From positions 532,616-596,615 of the forward strand of contig JAQUVW010000001.1 of NCBI GenBank assembly GCA_028693235.1: a stretch of DNA of 64,000 nt, written 5' to 3'. The translations under genes were made by a program, and so were the position numbers. Below the pieces are notes generated by a model that saw only the letters and a program-made list of their open reading frames with translations, did not search any database and was not told the origin of the DNA. This DNA is from Candidatus Gastranaerophilales bacterium. Its GTDB lineage: Bacteria > Cyanobacteriota > Vampirovibrionia > Gastranaerophilales > Gastranaerophilaceae. Positions 63,575-64,000 of the stretch are shown here, in pieces; positions within the stretch are counted from its first letter, which is position 1; every line of letters starts with the position of its first letter.

Positions 63575-64000
63575 TTAGGCTTCTTGTATATGCTTAAGTA
63601 CAAGTTGATAAGTGCTCGGGAACAGTTTTTTCATAGCAGCTTGTTTCCCGTTGCTATCATTCAAAATATAGCTGCCTATTACGGCGAAACTTTCTGTTGA
63701 TGTTCTTCTGCACATTTCGTTTTTATTTTCAGATGAATAATTGGCTAAATTAGGTTCTATATAATTGATGTCAGATGCGAGCAGTTGGTAATCTTTGTCA
63801 TTTCCATCCAGATTTTTTATGTTGTTTAAATCGGAATATAAGGCTGATTTATATTCTTCACTTGTGCTATATGAGCCCCATTGTCCACGTTTCATGTCGC
63901 CACCAGTGTAATTTATTCCTGATTGCATATCTGTGTCTACATAATCAATAGCGTGTGTGAGTTCATGAGCCAATTCTACATATTCTTGGTCATTGATTGA
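63575..64000 (-). CDS. Zincin metalloprotease-like protein, N-terminus outside window
   Basis: 142 codons visible; the frame runs past the window edge. EYVELAHELTHAIDYVDTD gives an HExxH zinc helix, and CRRTSTESFAVIGSYIL downstream gives a candidate third ligand Glu in the gluzincin ESFA pattern (as in anthrax lethal factor-like and M34-type proteases). A complete active site is likely. Between them are Asn/Asp-rich, low-complexity parts. Start and signal peptide lie outside. Substrate unknown. Confidence 0.68.
   Translation of the reverse strand, partial: SINDQEYVELAHELTHAIDYVDTDMQSGINYTGGDMKRGQWGSYSTSEEYKSALYSDLNNIKNLDGNDKDYQLLASDINYIEPNLANYSSENKNEMCRRTSTESFAVIGSYILNDSNGKQAAMKKLFPSTYQLVLKHIQEA

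Overview
The window reads as one contiguous piece of an AT-rich bacterial chromosome with short intergenic gaps, the standard code (TAA, TAG and TGA all end genes) and mostly ATG starts preceded by AGGAG-like ribosome sites. It is a diderm (Gram-negative-type) cell: there is an LptF/LptG lipopolysaccharide-export permease, an MlaA-type outer-membrane lipoprotein domain, a large AsmA-like protein and many signal peptides. Low GC, housekeeping enzymes of cyanobacterial/firmicute flavour, NIF-type Fe-S assembly proteins and many small lineage-specific proteins (FKSS motifs, EF-hand/coiled-coil proteins, TPR proteins) suggest a gut Gastranaerophilales/Melainabacteria-type organism. That assignment is inference; no 16S gene is present.

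Layout. 0-8.4 kb: a broken HAD phosphatase, a uridine-kinase-like P-loop kinase, an orphan protein, then a minus-strand run lpdA-gatA-TPR/NHL and eno, and a BI-1 family membrane protein. 8.4-18 kb: folK with a HI0933-type flavoprotein, divergent from ribE-ribBA-acetyltransferase; a YhcH family protein; ruvB with an ion transporter; pyk. 18-28.5 kb: TPR-polA-small exported protein, ndk-tgt, nupC, and two exported proteins fired from a shared divergent promoter region. 28.5-41 kb: AsmA-like giant with a small periplasmic coiled-coil protein, two tRNA-Pro genes, nifU-nifS, an LptF/G permease with a sugar-binding protein, rarA, and a pair of related small coiled-coil proteins. 41-50.4 kb: TPR-aminotransferase-serA (serine synthesis) and phosphohexomutase-sppA-Yip1-repeat protein. 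50.4-64 kb: orphan sugar ABC permease, a gene-poor structured stretch with two matching palindromes and a plus-strand terminator, pth, an HTH regulator, a MshEN-like mini-protein overlapping an exported phosphoesterase, bioF, tRNA-Arg, mrp, a C_GCAxxG_C_C protein, an EF-hand coiled-coil protein, a TSCPD protein, an MlaA-hydrolase fusion, a 10TM exporter-like protein and, cut by the window end, a zincin metalloprotease-like protein.

How it works together: central carbon (pyk, eno, lpdA, phosphohexomutase), cofactors (riboflavin, folate, biotin, Fe-S by NifU/NifS/Mrp), translation support (gatA, tgt, pth, three tRNAs), DNA repair (polA, ruvB, rarA) and envelope building (LptF/G, AsmA, MlaA fusion, SppA). 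No phage, insertion sequence or CRISPR array was seen. The least conventional content is the MlaA-hydrolase fusion, the cysteine-rich enolase tail, the three-repeat RLE protein, the paired AAGTG-N9-CACTT palindromes beside a possible non-coding RNA, and the lineage-specific small proteins.
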